The notes: generated from the sequence alone by a model not told the origin. A DNA stretch of 64,000 nt from Thermocoleostomius sinensis A174 (GCF_026802175.1 NZ_CP113797.1:2023026-2087025), one strand, 5' to 3'. Counted from the stretch's first letter, positions 35,749 to 45,622 are shown. A program made the numbers and translations.

Positions 35749-37086
35749 CTAGTTGCAATTATTGCTTGCTTGCTTTTCATCCTTGATTCTTTTTATTGGT
35801 AGCTCAATCTGAAAGCACGATCCTTGCCCTTCTTGACTGGTGACGCTAATGTGCCCCCCATGCGCTTGCACAATCTGTTGCACAATCGCCAACCCTAATC
35901 CAAAGCTACCTGGTTGGCTCGATCGCCGGTCGGGAGTGCGGGCCTGATCAACTCGGTAAAAGCGATCGAAGATATGTGGTAAATCTGCTGCCGGAATACC
36001 GATGCCACTGTCCTCTACACGGATCACAGCTTGGCGTGATTGTAGCGTCAGGAATAACTGTACCTTGCCACCGGCTGGCGTGTATTTGATGGCATTGCTG
36101 AGCAAATTGATCACAGCTTGCCGCAATAGTTCTGCATCCGCTTGCAGATTGATCGATCGCTCTGGTAAGTGGCTAAAAAATATTAAACCATGAGTGGTTG
36201 CTTCGGCAGCATAGATCATCGCTACGTCCTGTAGCAAGGCAACCAAATCGATCGGTTGCAAAGAAGCTGGCGATAGTGCACCCTCGTGTCGAGCTAAAAA
36301 CAATAGATTGTTGACCAACGCATTCATTGATTTGGTAATGTTTGCCAATTTGTTCAGGCGCTGCTCTTGCTGTTGGCGATCGGTGGCGGGCTTCAGCAAG
36401 CCCAGTTGAATAGTGCTGAGCATGGCAGCCAGAGGAACGCGCAGTTCGTGGGAGGCGTCAGCGGTGAAGCGCTGTAGTTGTTCGTAGGAGCGACGAATGG
36501 GTTGCATGGCATAGCCTCCTAGAACCCAACCTGTCAGCCCAATGGCACCCAGTGAGAGCGGTACTCCGATCGCCAAAAATAGACGTAATTGCTGTAGGCT
36601 TGTCAGCACTGGCGTTAAGGGAACTGCTACTTGTAGATATCCAAGCAGCACATCATCCCGATAGACTGGTAACGTTGCTTGACGTACCAGTTGTGGCTGA
36701 AGCGTGTCAGATTCATCAGATGTAGAAAGACGCAATGTCACAAAATTTGCAGAGGTTGCTAACTGCTCAGGCGGCACTATACCCGTGAAATGGGTCAACT
36801 GTCCTGCCTCGTTGTACCAGCGCACATAAACCACCTCATGATCAAACGGCATGGTTTTCCGTCCCAAAATTGGAATTTCGTTGAGGTTTACCTGCCACTG
36901 TCCGCGACGTAGCTCATATTTCACCGACGATGCCATTGTTTGCACTTTGTTGTACAGCACTTGATCAAACGATCGCATTTGATCTTGAGTTTCAAGCCAG
37001 AACAAAGCAGCCGCAAACAGAACCAGAATACTACCCATCGATCCAGTAAACCAGCGAGCGAGCATTCGGCGACTGTGACGAAACAT
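35749..37086 (-). CDS. rppB: Sensor histidine kinase RppB
   Basis: 445 residues, EnvZ-like architecture: helix 1 (~15-31), periplasmic sensor (~32-165), helix 2 (~168-192), then H-box FTADASHELRVPLAAML (His213), N-box LLSNAIKYTPAGG, G1 VEDSGIGIPA, F-box IFDRFYRVDQ and G2 SFGLGLAIVQQIV. It starts 8 bp after rppA. In Synechocystis the RppA/RppB pair (also called NrsR/NrsS) responds to redox or nickel; the matching length and pairing support the name, but the signal here is not proven. Confidence 0.86.
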   Translation of the reverse strand: MFRHSRRMLARWFTGSMGSILVLFAAALFWLETQDQMRSFDQVLYNKVQTMASSVKYELRRGQWQVNLNEIPILGRKTMPFDHEVVYVRWYNEAGQLTHFTGIVPPEQLATSANFVTLRLSTSDESDTLQPQLVRQATLPVYRDDVLLGYLQVAVPLTPVLTSLQQLRLFLAIGVPLSLGAIGLTGWVLGGYAMQPIRRSYEQLQRFTADASHELRVPLAAMLSTIQLGLLKPATDRQQQEQRLNKLANITKSMNALVNNLLFLARHEGALSPASLQPIDLVALLQDVAMIYAAEATTHGLIFFSHLPERSINLQADAELLRQAVINLLSNAIKYTPAGGKVQLFLTLQSRQAVIRVEDSGIGIPAADLPHIFDRFYRVDQARTPDRRSSQPGSFGLGLAIVQQIVQAHGGHISVTSQEGQGSCFQIELPIKRIKDEKQASNNCN

Positions 37087-37094
37087 AGCAATCC

Positions 37095-37799
37095 CTATTG
37101 ATCAGGTTGTTGATCAGGTTGATCAGGGCTAGGTGGGTTGAGCCGATATCCCAACCCATAGACCGTTTCGATCCAATGGTCGGCATGAAGCAATCGAAGC
37201 CGTTGACGCAGACGACGAATCAGGGTGGAAATGGCGTTGCTCTCCGGTTCTTCTCCCCAGGGCCAAATGGCTTGTTCAATTTGCTGACGTGACAAGACTT
37301 GATTGGGGTGACGCATGAGGTACTCAATTAGCTGAAATTCGCGGTTCGACAACTCTATCTTTTGATCATTTCGTTCCAAGGTGAGAGAGTTCACCTGCAA
37401 TTGCAGGTCTGCCACCGTTAGGACATCTCCTCGCCAAAGGGGCGATCGTCTGCCCAACGCCCGCACTCGCGCCAAAAATTCCATTAAATCTACAGGTTTG
37501 ACTAAGTAATCATCGGCTCCAGCATCTAGCCCTGCTACTTTGTCAAAGGTGGTATCTTTGGCAGTCAACATCAATATAGGAGCCGCTTTACCCAAGTGCC
37601 GATAGTGCTGACACAGTTGCAATCCAGACACTCCAGGGAGCATCCAATCCAACACTAGCAAATCATAGTCTTTCTCGGACATCAGCCATTGCGCCACATC
37701 TCCCGTGTCAATCGCATCCACCACATGCCCAAACTCATTGAGTGCTTCTTGAAGTGGCTCTAGCAGATCCCGATCGTCTTCAACTAATAAAATTCGCAT
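37095..37799 (-). CDS. rppA: OmpR-family response regulator RppA
   Basis: 234 residues. Receiver domain: RILLVEDDRDLLEPL, LLVLDWMLPGVSG (phospho-acceptor D51), ILMLTAKDT and YLVKPVDLMEFLARV. The C-terminal winged helix covers ~130-225 with ELSNREFQLIEYLMRHPNQVL and YGLGYRLNPP at the end. The C-terminal tail PDQPDQQPDQ is a short Pro-Asp-Gln repeat outside the domain. It is first in a two-gene operon with rppB. Its start is only 48 bp from a divergent small membrane-protein gene, so promoters of both overlap. Confidence 0.88.
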   Translation of the reverse strand: MRILLVEDDRDLLEPLQEALNEFGHVVDAIDTGDVAQWLMSEKDYDLLVLDWMLPGVSGLQLCQHYRHLGKAAPILMLTAKDTTFDKVAGLDAGADDYLVKPVDLMEFLARVRALGRRSPLWRGDVLTVADLQLQVNSLTLERNDQKIELSNREFQLIEYLMRHPNQVLSRQQIEQAIWPWGEEPESNAISTLIRRLRQRLRLLHADHWIETVYGLGYRLNPPSPDQPDQQPDQ

Positions 37800-37847
37800 G
37801 GTGGCGTCCTAAACCCTCATTTTCCTGTCACGATAGTACCGAGTACA

Positions 37848-38264
37848 GTGAAGAAGAAGAATCAGATCAGAATCATGCGATCGTCTGAATGGTGGAAAGC
37901 GTTAGCCGCCTTAGGTTTAGAGTTTTGGTTGCCGTTACCACTTCTGGGGGTGCTGTTTTGGCTTGGCGGTGGAACGGTGATCAACTATGCTATTGAACAG
38001 CCCCAAGAAACCGTTGCGCAACTGCAAGCAAACAGCCAACTAGAGACCAAGATTCCCATTGCAATTGTGTCAATTGAAGCAGAGATTCATCGCAATCAGG
38101 GCTTTTCAAAGGTAGAAGTACAGACTATTAATCCGAATCTCAAGAAGCTTGAGTATGAATTCCGCACCTTGGAATTTAGCCAAGTAGAAGCTGCAATTGC
38201 TCAGGAACTGGGGTTGACTCCCGATCAAGTCCGTCCCTTGATTCGCTATGAGATCAAGCGCTGA
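37848..38264 (+). CDS. Small membrane protein divergent from rppA
   Basis: 138 residues from GTG 37848, or 129 from ATG 37875. One membrane helix (LALGLEFWLPLPLLGVLFWLGG region) is followed by a soluble domain with the strands IPIAIVSIEAEIHRNQGFSKVEVQT, LKKLEYEFRTLEFSQVEAAIAQELG and LTPDQVRPLIRYEIK. I do not recognise the family, though similar proteins beside rppAB are plausible. The 48-bp gap to rppA suggests co-regulation, perhaps as an accessory to the kinase. It converges on the reductase gene with a 3-bp gap. Confidence 0.65.
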   Translation: MKKKNQIRIMRSSEWWKALAALGLEFWLPLPLLGVLFWLGGGTVINYAIEQPQETVAQLQANSQLETKIPIAIVSIEAEIHRNQGFSKVEVQTINPNLKKLEYEFRTLEFSQVEAAIAQELGLTPDQVRPLIRYEIKR

Positions 38265-38267
38265 TTT

Positions 38268-39140
38268 TTACAATCGATCGACAATGGACTCTAATTCATC
38301 CTTCACCAGCCCAGGAGCATAACCCAAACTAAAAGCCAGCGAGCTATCCATGGAAACGTCGGGTGCTCTGGGGGCTGCCATCGGCACATCGGATTGGTAG
38401 CAAGGATTCAGTTTCACATCTTGCAGTTGCAACACCTCAATCAGAATCAAGGCAAACTCGTAGCGAGACAGTCGTTCTCGTCCCCCCAAATGCAGTAGTC
38501 CTTTTGCAGTTTGTAGGGCTAACAGCAATCCTTGGGCCGCTGATGTGCCGCTGACGGGTGTTCGGACTTCGTCTACAAACAAATTCAGCACTTGTCCAGT
38601 GCGGATGCGTTCAATAAATGGTTGAATAAAGCTCGGAGCCGTGGGGGCTGCCCCAAACATGAGCGGCATTCGGCAAATTGTGGCATCTGGATAACGCTGC
38701 CTCATGCCTGCTTCGGCGGCAACTTTCTGTTCTCCATATAGATTAATCGGGCAGACTGGATCGTGTTCTCGGTAGGGAGGATTGCATCCATCAAATACGA
38801 GTTCTGAAGACGTGAATACGCAGGGAATATTGGCGTCAGCGCACAAGCCTGCAATATCACAAGCGGCTACTACGTTGATGCGATGGGAACTATCTGGATT
38901 AGCTTGGCAAAGATTTGGCTGTGATAGAGCGGCGGTGTGAATGACTGCATCCGGTTGCAGGGTTTGAAACAAATCACTCAACGCTGAAAAATCAGTTAGA
39001 TCGATTGCAAATAAAGTGGTTCCAGGCATTTCGATCGGGTGAGCATGATAGGTGCCATAGACTTGCCAGGTTTGTTGCGCAAGCTGGCAAAGGTGCCATC
39101 CCAAAAAACCACTTGCACCTGTAATCAAGAGTTTCTTCAT
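38268..39140 (-). CDS. RmlD-like NAD(P)-dependent sugar-nucleotide reductase/epimerase
   Basis: 290 residues from ATG 39140. Extended SDR: LLITGASGFLGWHL is the dinucleotide-binding Gly motif, DAVIHTAALSQPNLCQ follows, and YGEQK is the YxxxK catalytic pair. The closest pattern is dTDP-4-dehydrorhamnose reductase (RmlD); no other rml gene is near, so the exact substrate is open. Possible use is in deoxysugars for polysaccharide or carotenoid glycosides. It is a single gene on the minus strand, 95 bp after minE. Confidence 0.82.
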   Translation of the reverse strand: MKKLLITGASGFLGWHLCQLAQQTWQVYGTYHAHPIEMPGTTLFAIDLTDFSALSDLFQTLQPDAVIHTAALSQPNLCQANPDSSHRINVVAACDIAGLCADANIPCVFTSSELVFDGCNPPYREHDPVCPINLYGEQKVAAEAGMRQRYPDATICRMPLMFGAAPTAPSFIQPFIERIRTGQVLNLFVDEVRTPVSGTSAAQGLLLALQTAKGLLHLGGRERLSRYEFALILIEVLQLQDVKLNPCYQSDVPMAAPRAPDVSMDSSLAFSLGYAPGLVKDELESIVDRL

Positions 39141-39235
39141 AACCATTAAACTTTGCCCATCCCCATTGCTGTAATGACGGTTATGCCTCCTACTTCAGAG
39201 GTGCACCGCTGCGCTCATCCTGTCATCGGTTTGCG

Positions 39236-39715
39236 TCATGGGTTTGCGTCGCGATCGTTGCCTGTGTTGGTTGCATCCGATTCAGTGAAGGCGGTAATCG
39301 ACGGATTTGATTCGTTGACCCTAGAAGGATTTGGGGCTGATTCGGCTTTAGGTTCAACTTTTGTCGTCTCATTGCTCGATTTTTCAGTACTCAATTTCTC
39401 AGCAGTAGAAGAGGAATGAGGCGCAGGTTCGGCGGTAATATAAGCTTCGGGCTTGATCGCCCGAATTGGTAAGTTAGCAATTAAGGCCGTTGTTCGTTTA
39501 TCACTTTCAAGAAAGAACTCGGCTTCTTGTGGATCAATTTCGACATAGCGAGAAACCACCTCTAGAATCTCCTGACGCATTTTATCGACGGTGGCAGGGG
39601 TGAGGTCAGCCCGATCGTGCGCTAAGACAATTTGTAGTCGTCGTCTAGCTGCTTCCCGGCTGCTCTTAGGAGATGCACCGCGAGAGAAGATTCGTTCAAG
39701 GAGGTCAGTGATCAT
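39236..39715 (-). CDS. minE: Cell division topological specificity factor MinE with long C-terminal extension
   Basis: 159 residues from ATG 39715. The first ~95 residues are Min[13 protein letters not shown] (membrane and MinD-binding helix), [36 protein letters not shown]. The last ~60 residues are low-complexity, rich in Ser, Glu, Asn, Thr and Pro, and typical MinE proteins lack them. MinE drives MinD off the membrane and so sets the mid-cell division site. It is the last gene of minC-minD-minE, 137 bp after minD. Confidence 0.93.
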   Translation of the reverse strand: MITDLLERIFSRGASPKSSREAARRRLQIVLAHDRADLTPATVDKMRQEILEVVSRYVEIDPQEAEFFLESDKRTTALIANLPIRAIKPEAYITAEPAPHSSSTAEKLSTEKSSNETTKVEPKAESAPNPSRVNESNPSITAFTESDATNTGNDRDANP

Positions 39716-39852
39716 GGAACATCGGAAGAAATGGGCAAAGATAGTCAAGGCTCAGAATGCTAATGAAGAAGGTGAATGGTTTAGGGTTAGGTAGTTTTAG
39801 ACAGAGAGGCTGGTTTGATAATCTCAAGTTGAATGATGGAGTTTGGATGATT

Positions 39853-40656
39853 CTAGTTACGCGATCGAAACAAGCGAAGCAACCGAGAGAGCAAATCATC
39901 ATGAGAGGCCGTCAGGTCTAAGAAGGGTACTTTCTCTCCTTCTAAGCGCCGCACAATATTCTGAAAGGCAACTCCTGCCAATGATATGCCTTGAGATAGC
40001 ACCAAGGGTTCCCCTTTGTTGGTGGAAACAATGACTCGTTCATCGTCTGGAATAACGCCAATTAACGGAATTGCTAGAATTTCCTGAACATCTTCGACTG
40101 ACATCATCTTATCTTGCTGAACCATCGCTGGTTTAATGCGGTTAATAATCAGATGTAAGTCTTTAATGTCATTGGCTTCCAGCAATCCCACGACTCGATC
40201 GGCATCTCGAACCGCGGCAATTTCTGGAGTTGTCACCACAAGCGCTTCCTTAGCGGGGGCAATCGCATTCAAAAAGCCGTTCTCAATCCCTGCCGGGCTG
40301 TCAATCAAGACGTAGTTGAAGACTTTTGTGAGCGCATTCACCAGTTTCCGCATTTGTTCAGGCGTTACCGCTTCTTTAGTGCGGTTTTGAGCGGCTGGCA
40401 ACAGCACCAAGTTGGGCTGTCGTTTGTCTTTGACCAGCGCTTGCTCTAGGCGACACTCGCCTGCCAACACCTCAACCGCCGTGTAGACAATGCGGTTCTC
40501 CAGTCCTAGTAAAAGATCTAAATTGCGTAAGCCAAAGTCTGCATCAACAACAGCGACCTTGTGCCCGCGTTGCGCCAACGCCATACTTAAATTAGCGCTA
40601 CAGGTCGTCTTCCCGACCCCTCCTTTACCCGACGTGATAACAATAATGCGACTCAT
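39853..40656 (-). CDS. minD: Septum site-determining ATPase MinD
   Basis: 267 residues. Deviant Walker A ITSGKGGVGKTT (~7-18, Lys11 and Lys16), VAVVDADFGLRNLDLLLGLE, YVLIDSPAGIENGF, and a C-terminal amphipathic region (LLSRLLRLFRSRN) that works as the membrane-targeting helix. MinD-ATP recruits MinC to the membrane and oscillates with MinE. Between minC and minE in a leftward operon. Nothing unusual. Confidence 0.97.
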   Translation of the reverse strand: MSRIIVITSGKGGVGKTTCSANLSMALAQRGHKVAVVDADFGLRNLDLLLGLENRIVYTAVEVLAGECRLEQALVKDKRQPNLVLLPAAQNRTKEAVTPEQMRKLVNALTKVFNYVLIDSPAGIENGFLNAIAPAKEALVVTTPEIAAVRDADRVVGLLEANDIKDLHLIINRIKPAMVQQDKMMSVEDVQEILAIPLIGVIPDDERVIVSTNKGEPLVLSQGISLAGVAFQNIVRRLEGEKVPFLDLTASHDDLLSRLLRLFRSRN

Positions 40657-40751
40657 GTGTTGCTGTCAGTGGTGTGAGATAGTGATGTTAGGTTAAATGA
40701 TGTTGGATACCGTTAAAAAACGTTGATGAACCCCGATCGATGGGCCATTGG

Positions 40752-41543
40752 TTAGGGCACAATTCGATCTCTAGAGAAATCCGAGGCTTTGGCAATGCGA
40801 ATTCCATCGGATGCTACATAGGCCACCTCAGGGTAGTACTGGGATGGAGGTGTTTCAGGCGCACGAGCTACAAAGTCCGCAATACGAATTTGAGTTGGGT
40901 CGAGCCGCAACGCCATAATCATACAGCGGCTATTTCCAGTCGCACCTGCTTGAGCCACACCCCGCAAAGCCCCCCAAACTAGCACATCTCCATCGGCAAT
41001 GATGCTGCTACCGGGATTGACATCTCCTAAGACAATCACGGTTCCCGGATGGCGAACTTCCATGCCCGATCGCAGTGTCGATTGGATGTACAATGGCTCA
41101 GCCAAAGCCTGACCGGCTGGGTCTGATGACTGAAGCGTGAGTTGCCCCACGGGTGCTTGTTGTTCTACCGACAGCCCGGCGGTCGCAGCGGCTACAGCCG
41201 TTTGACGACGGCTAGTATAGACCCGTTTCAGTTGCAGTTGCACCTCTGCCAAAGCATTCACAATATCCTGTAACTGTCTGCCGTCCAACAAGCGATCGCG
41301 AGCCATCAGATGAACAGGAGTATTGGGTTGCCAAAAGCGCTCCCCTGCTCCCAGTCGATTTTTGAATTGAAACCAAAGATCAGCCCAGGTCAGAGCCGAC
41401 GGTGTATCGACCTCTGGTGGCAACAACAGCAACAGCCGCCCATCTTCGCCTTTAAAGCGAACTTGTGGAACGGCAGCCCCTCCTTCGTCTGGAGATGACG
41501 ACATGGGGGGTATTGAAGCAGATACGGGAAGTTCAGAGTTCAT
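40752..41543 (-). CDS. minC: Septum site-determining protein MinC
   Basis: 263 residues from ATG 41543; an in-frame ATG at 41552 is possible. An N-terminal FtsZ-inhibiting domain (~25-110, QVRFKGEDGRLLLLLPPEVD) precedes the beta-helical C-terminal domain (LRSGMEVRHPGTVIVLGDVN, SIIADGDVLVWGALRGVAQAG) that binds MinD. A Gln/Ala-rich linker lies between them. MinC blocks FtsZ ring formation away from mid-cell. First gene of the operon, with a 95-bp gap to minD. Confidence 0.95.
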   Translation of the reverse strand: MNSELPVSASIPPMSSSPDEGGAAVPQVRFKGEDGRLLLLLPPEVDTPSALTWADLWFQFKNRLGAGERFWQPNTPVHLMARDRLLDGRQLQDIVNALAEVQLQLKRVYTSRRQTAVAAATAGLSVEQQAPVGQLTLQSSDPAGQALAEPLYIQSTLRSGMEVRHPGTVIVLGDVNPGSSIIADGDVLVWGALRGVAQAGATGNSRCMIMALRLDPTQIRIADFVARAPETPPSQYYPEVAYVASDGIRIAKASDFSRDRIVP

Positions 41544-42141
41544 GCAAGACAAGCTTTAAAGTCGTTTTGAGACAGTACAAAGACTAGCAAGAACCAAATT
41601 AACTTTCCATGGTAGTCGCCTAGTTACAATCAAACACAGGTTCATCGTAAAACTTTAGCCATACTCTGTGGCAACCAATGCCATCGAGCCTCGATCGCCA
41701 ACATTTCCAGCCATGTAAGGTCAGCCAGATTTGCTGAACCCTTTGCCCCGCTGTCAATTTTAGTCCTCACCCTCAATCCCTTTCCCACGTTGAGAGCGGA
41801 ACTTCAATCTGGCTCCCCGTTGCCCAAAAAGGGATAGGGATGAGGGTGGTTCAGGATATGAGTGTTCGGGCTATTGCATTAAATAAAGTTGCCATCAAAA
41901 GTAAAGAGCTAAATTCCCCCCTCAACTAGATGAAGATGGCAAAATAGGGGTATTACAACAATCCAAATCCTGGATATCAGCGAGGCAACTAACTCTTCTC
42001 TTGAAAGCTCGTTACATCGGAATCTGCGCCAACTGGGGCGACAAGCGCATCTGCATCCGTGTATGATGAGTTACATTAATAAATATTAAGAAGTTAAGAA
42101 TTTGCCCCTGAGATTGGAAACGTTTAGGAGGAACAACCTCG
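41544..42141. other. Intergenic region minC / ftsH
   Basis: 598 bp between divergent minC and ftsH. It holds a palindromic repeat element (41764-41849) and the ftsH ribosome site AGGAGG (42126-42131), 10 bp before the GTG start. Nothing else was recognised; no tRNA or small gene. Confidence 0.6.
41764..41849. repeat. Dispersed palindromic intergenic repeat, copy 1
   Basis: Left arm CCTCACCCTCAATCCC (41765-41780) and right arm GGGATAGGGATGAGGGTGG (41831-41849) form an imperfect inverted repeat with GAGAGCGGAACTTC and CTGGCTCCCC in the centre. This matches a family of short palindromic repeats common in cyanobacterial genomes. A second copy is at 51665-51752. Confidence 0.7.
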
Positions 42142-43983
42142 GTGAATAACAAGCGGTGGAGAAACGCGGGACTGTATGCCCTCTTGGTAGTGGTTGTCAT
42201 CTTTTTGGCAACTGCTTTGCTGGATAAGCCATCTCAAAATGCAACGTTATGGCGTTACAGCGAGTTCATTGACCGAGTGGAGACAAACCAAGTTGCGAAG
42301 GTCATTGTGAGTGCCGATCGGACGCGGGCGCAGGTTACAACTAACGATGGGCAACGGGCACTTGTCAATCTACCCAATGATCCAGAACTGCTGAACATTT
42401 TGCAGGAGAATGAGGTCGATATCTCAGTTTCTCCCCAAGCGGACGATAACGTTTGGGCCAGAGTATTAAGTACGCTCCTCATTCCTTTCTTGCTATTAGT
42501 AGTGCTATTTTTCGTGCTACGCCGCGCTCAGAATGGCCCGGGTAGCCAAGCCATGAACTTTGGTAAGTCAAGAGCCAGAGTTCAGATGGAGCCACAGACC
42601 CAGGTGACGTTTAATGACGTAGCGGGAATTGATCAGGCTAAGCTGGAACTGGCCGAAGTGGTCGATTTCTTGAAGAATGCCGATCGCTTTACCGCTGTGG
42701 GAGCCAAAATTCCTAAAGGGGTTCTCCTCGTTGGGCCACCGGGAACGGGTAAAACGCTGCTGGCTAAGGCTGTTGCAGGCGAAGCGGGGGTGCCCTTCTT
42801 CAGTATTTCTGGCTCTGAATTTGTGGAAATGTTTGTGGGTGTTGGTGCGTCTCGCGTCCGTGATTTGTTTGAGCAGGCGAAAGCCAATGCCCCCTGCATT
42901 GTGTTTATCGATGAAATTGATGCAGTCGGTCGGCAACGCGGGGCGGGGCTTGGCGGCGGCAACGACGAGCGCGAACAAACCCTAAACCAGTTACTCACTG
43001 AGATGGATGGGTTTGAGGGTAATACGGGTATCATCATCATTGCGGCTACGAACCGTCCCGATGTACTAGATGCTGCACTGCTACGTCCGGGTCGCTTCGA
43101 TCGCCAAGTGGTGGTCGATCGCCCTGACTATGCCGGTCGCTTGGAGATTCTTAACGTCCATGCACGCGGCAAAACGCTGTCGAAAGATGTGGATCTCGAG
43201 AAAATTGCCCGTCGTACCCCTGGTTTTACAGGCGCTGACTTGTCTAATTTGCTCAACGAAGCGGCGATTTTGGCGGCCCGTCGTAATCTGACTGAAATTT
43301 CGATGGATGAAGTCAACGATGCCATCGATCGGGTATTGGCAGGGCCAGAGAAGAAAGATCGCGTAATGAGCGAAAAGCGCAAACAGTTGGTAGCGTTCCA
43401 CGAGGCCGGTCACGCACTAGTTGGTGCTCTCATGCCAGACTATGACCCAGTGCAAAAGATTAGCATTATTCCGCGTGGTCGGGCAGGGGGGTTAACTTGG
43501 TTTACTCCCAGCGAAGACCGGATGGATTCTGGGCTTTACTCCCGCTCCTACTTACAAAACCAGATGGCTGTAGCCTTGGGTGGCCGCCTAGCTGAAGAAA
43601 TTGTCTTTGGTGAAGAAGAAGTGACAACGGGTGCATCCAATGATCTTCAACAAGTGGCGCGGGTGGCCCGTCAGATGGTGACACGCTTTGGCATGAGCGA
43701 TCGCCTTGGTCCGGTGGCACTGGGTCGTTCGCAAGGTGGAATGTTCTTGGGCCGCGATATCATGGCAGAACGTGACTTCTCGGAAGAAACTGCGGCAGCG
43801 ATCGATGACGAGGTTCGCAATTTAGTGGATCAAGCCTATCGTCGGGCGAAGATGGTGCTCATGGAGAATCGCGAAATTCTTGATAAACTTGCAGAAATGT
43901 TGATCGAACGCGAAACGGTAGATGCTGAGGAACTGCAAGAACTGTTAGCCAACAGTAACGTCAAGATTGCTTCGATTGCTTAA
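42142..43983 (+). CDS. ftsH: ATP-dependent zinc metalloprotease FtsH
   Basis: 613 residues from GTG 42142, chosen because AGGAGG lies 10 bp upstream. Two N-terminal membrane helices (~11-27 and ~109-127) enclose a small lumenal domain. Then the AAA module: GPPGTGKT (198-205), [13 protein letters not shown] (Walker B), [18 protein letters not shown] (second region of homology), and the zinc site HEAGH (420-424) with a later Asp ligand. It degrades membrane proteins, including damaged photosystem II D1 in some paralogues. The N-terminus [15 protein letters not shown] resembles the FtsH1/FtsH3 class more than the FtsH2 class; the paralogue cannot be fixed. It is followed by a clean terminator. 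Confidence 0.95.
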   Translation: MNNKRWRNAGLYALLVVVVIFLATALLDKPSQNATLWRYSEFIDRVETNQVAKVIVSADRTRAQVTTNDGQRALVNLPNDPELLNILQENEVDISVSPQADDNVWARVLSTLLIPFLLLVVLFFVLRRAQNGPGSQAMNFGKSRARVQMEPQTQVTFNDVAGIDQAKLELAEVVDFLKNADRFTAVGAKIPKGVLLVGPPGTGKTLLAKAVAGEAGVPFFSISGSEFVEMFVGVGASRVRDLFEQAKANAPCIVFIDEIDAVGRQRGAGLGGGNDEREQTLNQLLTEMDGFEGNTGIIIIAATNRPDVLDAALLRPGRFDRQVVVDRPDYAGRLEILNVHARGKTLSKDVDLEKIARRTPGFTGADLSNLLNEAAILAARRNLTEISMDEVNDAIDRVLAGPEKKDRVMSEKRKQLVAFHEAGHALVGALMPDYDPVQKISIIPRGRAGGLTWFTPSEDRMDSGLYSRSYLQNQMAVALGGRLAEEIVFGEEEVTTGASNDLQQVARVARQMVTRFGMSDRLGPVALGRSQGGMFLGRDIMAERDFSEETAAAIDDEVRNLVDQAYRRAKMVLMENREILDKLAEMLIERETVDAEELQELLANSNVKIASIA

Positions 43984-44014
43984 AGTCCCTCGAATTGTCC
44001 CGTAATTTAGATGC

Positions 44015-44040
44015 AAGGGCGGCTTGTGACCGCCCTTTTT
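44015..44040 (+). terminator. Rho-independent terminator of ftsH
   Basis: GGGCGG (44017-44022) pairs with CCGCCC (44030-44035) over a 7-nt loop, flanked by A-T pairs, followed directly by TTTTT. Confidence 0.9.
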
Positions 44041-44237
44041 ATGTATGAGCCTTAGTTGGCCCTAGGGAGGGAATCCACACCTGAAGTTTAAGGGTTTCTT
44101 CTAACCGGAACGCCGATCGCCGCCGCTACAATGTGAATAAAAATTAAATTATTTTGAGGCTGAGGTGTCAGCAAAGCGACTGGCAGTTTTTGGTTCATCA
44201 TTCACCTAAAGTCGCCTATACTAAGGAACTATTGACT

Positions 44238-45116
44238 ATGAATCAAGCTAAAACACTGGCCCTACTGGCATTATTGAGTGGGATATTAGTTGCCATTGGC
44301 TATGCAATTGGAGGCTCAACTGGGGCACTGATTGGATTAATCATTGCAGCCGTAACCAATTTCTTCTCCTGGTATTCGTCTGACAAAATTGCGCTCGCTG
44401 CCTATCGTGCCCAGCCGCTGAGTCGGCAACAAGCTCCAGGACTGTATCAAATGGTTGAGCGCTTGTGCCAACGGGCAGATCTACCGATGCCAAGGCTATT
44501 CGTGATTCCTAGTCAAGGGGCGAATGCATTTGCCACAGGGCGCGATCCTAAGCACGCAGCGGTTGCCGTCACGCAAGGGATTGTTAACCTACTGTCAGAT
44601 GAAGAGTTGGAAGGGGTTATTGCCCATGAATTAACTCATATTCGCAATCGAGATACCTTAACGCAGGCAGTGGCCGCAACGATCGCAGGAGCGATCTCTT
44701 ACATGGCTCAAATGTTGCAATATAGCCTTTGGTTCGGTGGTGCTCGCAACCGGGAGGGTGGCAATCCGATTGGTATGCTTGTTGCCATTTTTCTGGCCCC
44801 CTTGGCTGCCACCGTTGTCCAGATGGCTATTTCGAGAACTCGCGAATTTGAAGCAGATGCCGGAGCGGCCCGCATTACTGGCAACCCACGAGCGCTGGCC
44901 AGTGCGTTACAAAAACTGGACGCTACAGCTCGCCGCCTGCCTTTGCAAGCGAATCCTTCGTTTGAACCGCTGCTAATTATCAATTCCATTTCAGGTCAGT
45001 TTCTGGGCAGCTTGTTCTCAACCCATCCTCCTACTCAAGCTCGTATTCAAAATCTTTTGCAAGTTGAGCAAGAATTAGCAGGGCGATCAGGTGTGCGTCG
45101 CAAGATTGGATTCTAG
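44238..45116 (+). CDS. htpX: M48-family membrane metalloprotease HtpX
   Basis: 292 residues from ATG 44238 with AAGGA 10 bp upstream; an in-frame start at 44154 adds polar residues without family likeness. Two N-terminal helices, then FVIPSQGANAFATGRDPKHAAVAVTQG, the zinc site HELTH (130-134), two more hydrophobic segments, and SRTREFEADAGAA with the third zinc ligand. HtpX takes part in inner-membrane protein quality control, often with FtsH, its upstream neighbour here. It is separated from ftsH by a terminator, so it has its own promoter. Confidence 0.94.
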   Translation: MNQAKTLALLALLSGILVAIGYAIGGSTGALIGLIIAAVTNFFSWYSSDKIALAAYRAQPLSRQQAPGLYQMVERLCQRADLPMPRLFVIPSQGANAFATGRDPKHAAVAVTQGIVNLLSDEELEGVIAHELTHIRNRDTLTQAVAATIAGAISYMAQMLQYSLWFGGARNREGGNPIGMLVAIFLAPLAATVVQMAISRTREFEADAGAARITGNPRALASALQKLDATARRLPLQANPSFEPLLIINSISGQFLGSLFSTHPPTQARIQNLLQVEQELAGRSGVRRKIGF

Positions 45117-45174
45117 GTTGGGTTGAGTATGCAAACGGATTTCTAGTGTCGTCAAACATGATGGAGGCATTTGC

Positions 45175-45582
45175 ATGAGTTCTGAGTTTAATACTTCCGA
45201 AAATTCCCCGTCTGATACCTCTGCAATCGTGGAAGTTAACCAAACCGATGCCTTGATTGAATCGGAACTAGCAGGGGAGTCAGATGAAATTAAGCGCGAG
45301 ACAAAAGCGTTGATTGATGCCATCCGGCAACGGGCCCAAACTGAAGCGCAAACCGCAGGTGAATTTACTCGCGAGACGTATCTGAGGCTAATTCGTCAAG
45401 CGCGAGAATCGATCGAACACAATAAGCTGTTTGATCCAGATCAAATTGAACGATCGGCTGAAACACTGAAATTAGAAGCAGAGAAAAACTGGAATGCGCT
45501 GGTACAAGAAGTCACCGAGATCAGCGATCGATTATCAGAAGCTGCCAAAGCGGCTTGGGAGAAGCTAACGGCTCCCAAATAA
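45175..45582 (+). CDS. Small acidic helical protein, unknown function
   Basis: 135 residues, mostly predicted alpha-helical and acidic, no membrane segment. The start ATG 45175 has GGAGG seven bases upstream. The N-terminal ~35 residues are Ser/Asp/Glu-rich; the remainder (DEIKRETKALIDAIRQRAQT, FTRETYLRLIRQARESIEHN, LKLEAEKNWNALVQEVTEI, SEAAKAAWEKL) gives coiled-coil-like heptads. It follows htpX by 58 bp and could share its transcript. A terminator ends it. Not recognised. Confidence 0.75.
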   Translation: MSSEFNTSENSPSDTSAIVEVNQTDALIESELAGESDEIKRETKALIDAIRQRAQTEAQTAGEFTRETYLRLIRQARESIEHNKLFDPDQIERSAETLKLEAEKNWNALVQEVTEISDRLSEAAKAAWEKLTAPK

Positions 45583-45622
45583 CACTCCCAAATAACAATT
45601 CATTCCTTGTTATCAATGGATT

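Noticed and set aside
39153-39419. Rightward frame opposite minE
   Set aside because: Antisense to the low-complexity MinE tail; composition reflects the complement of repeats, and no family is recognised.
42568-43040. Long leftward frames inside ftsH
   Set aside because: Antisense shadows of a strongly conserved gene; no family likeness.
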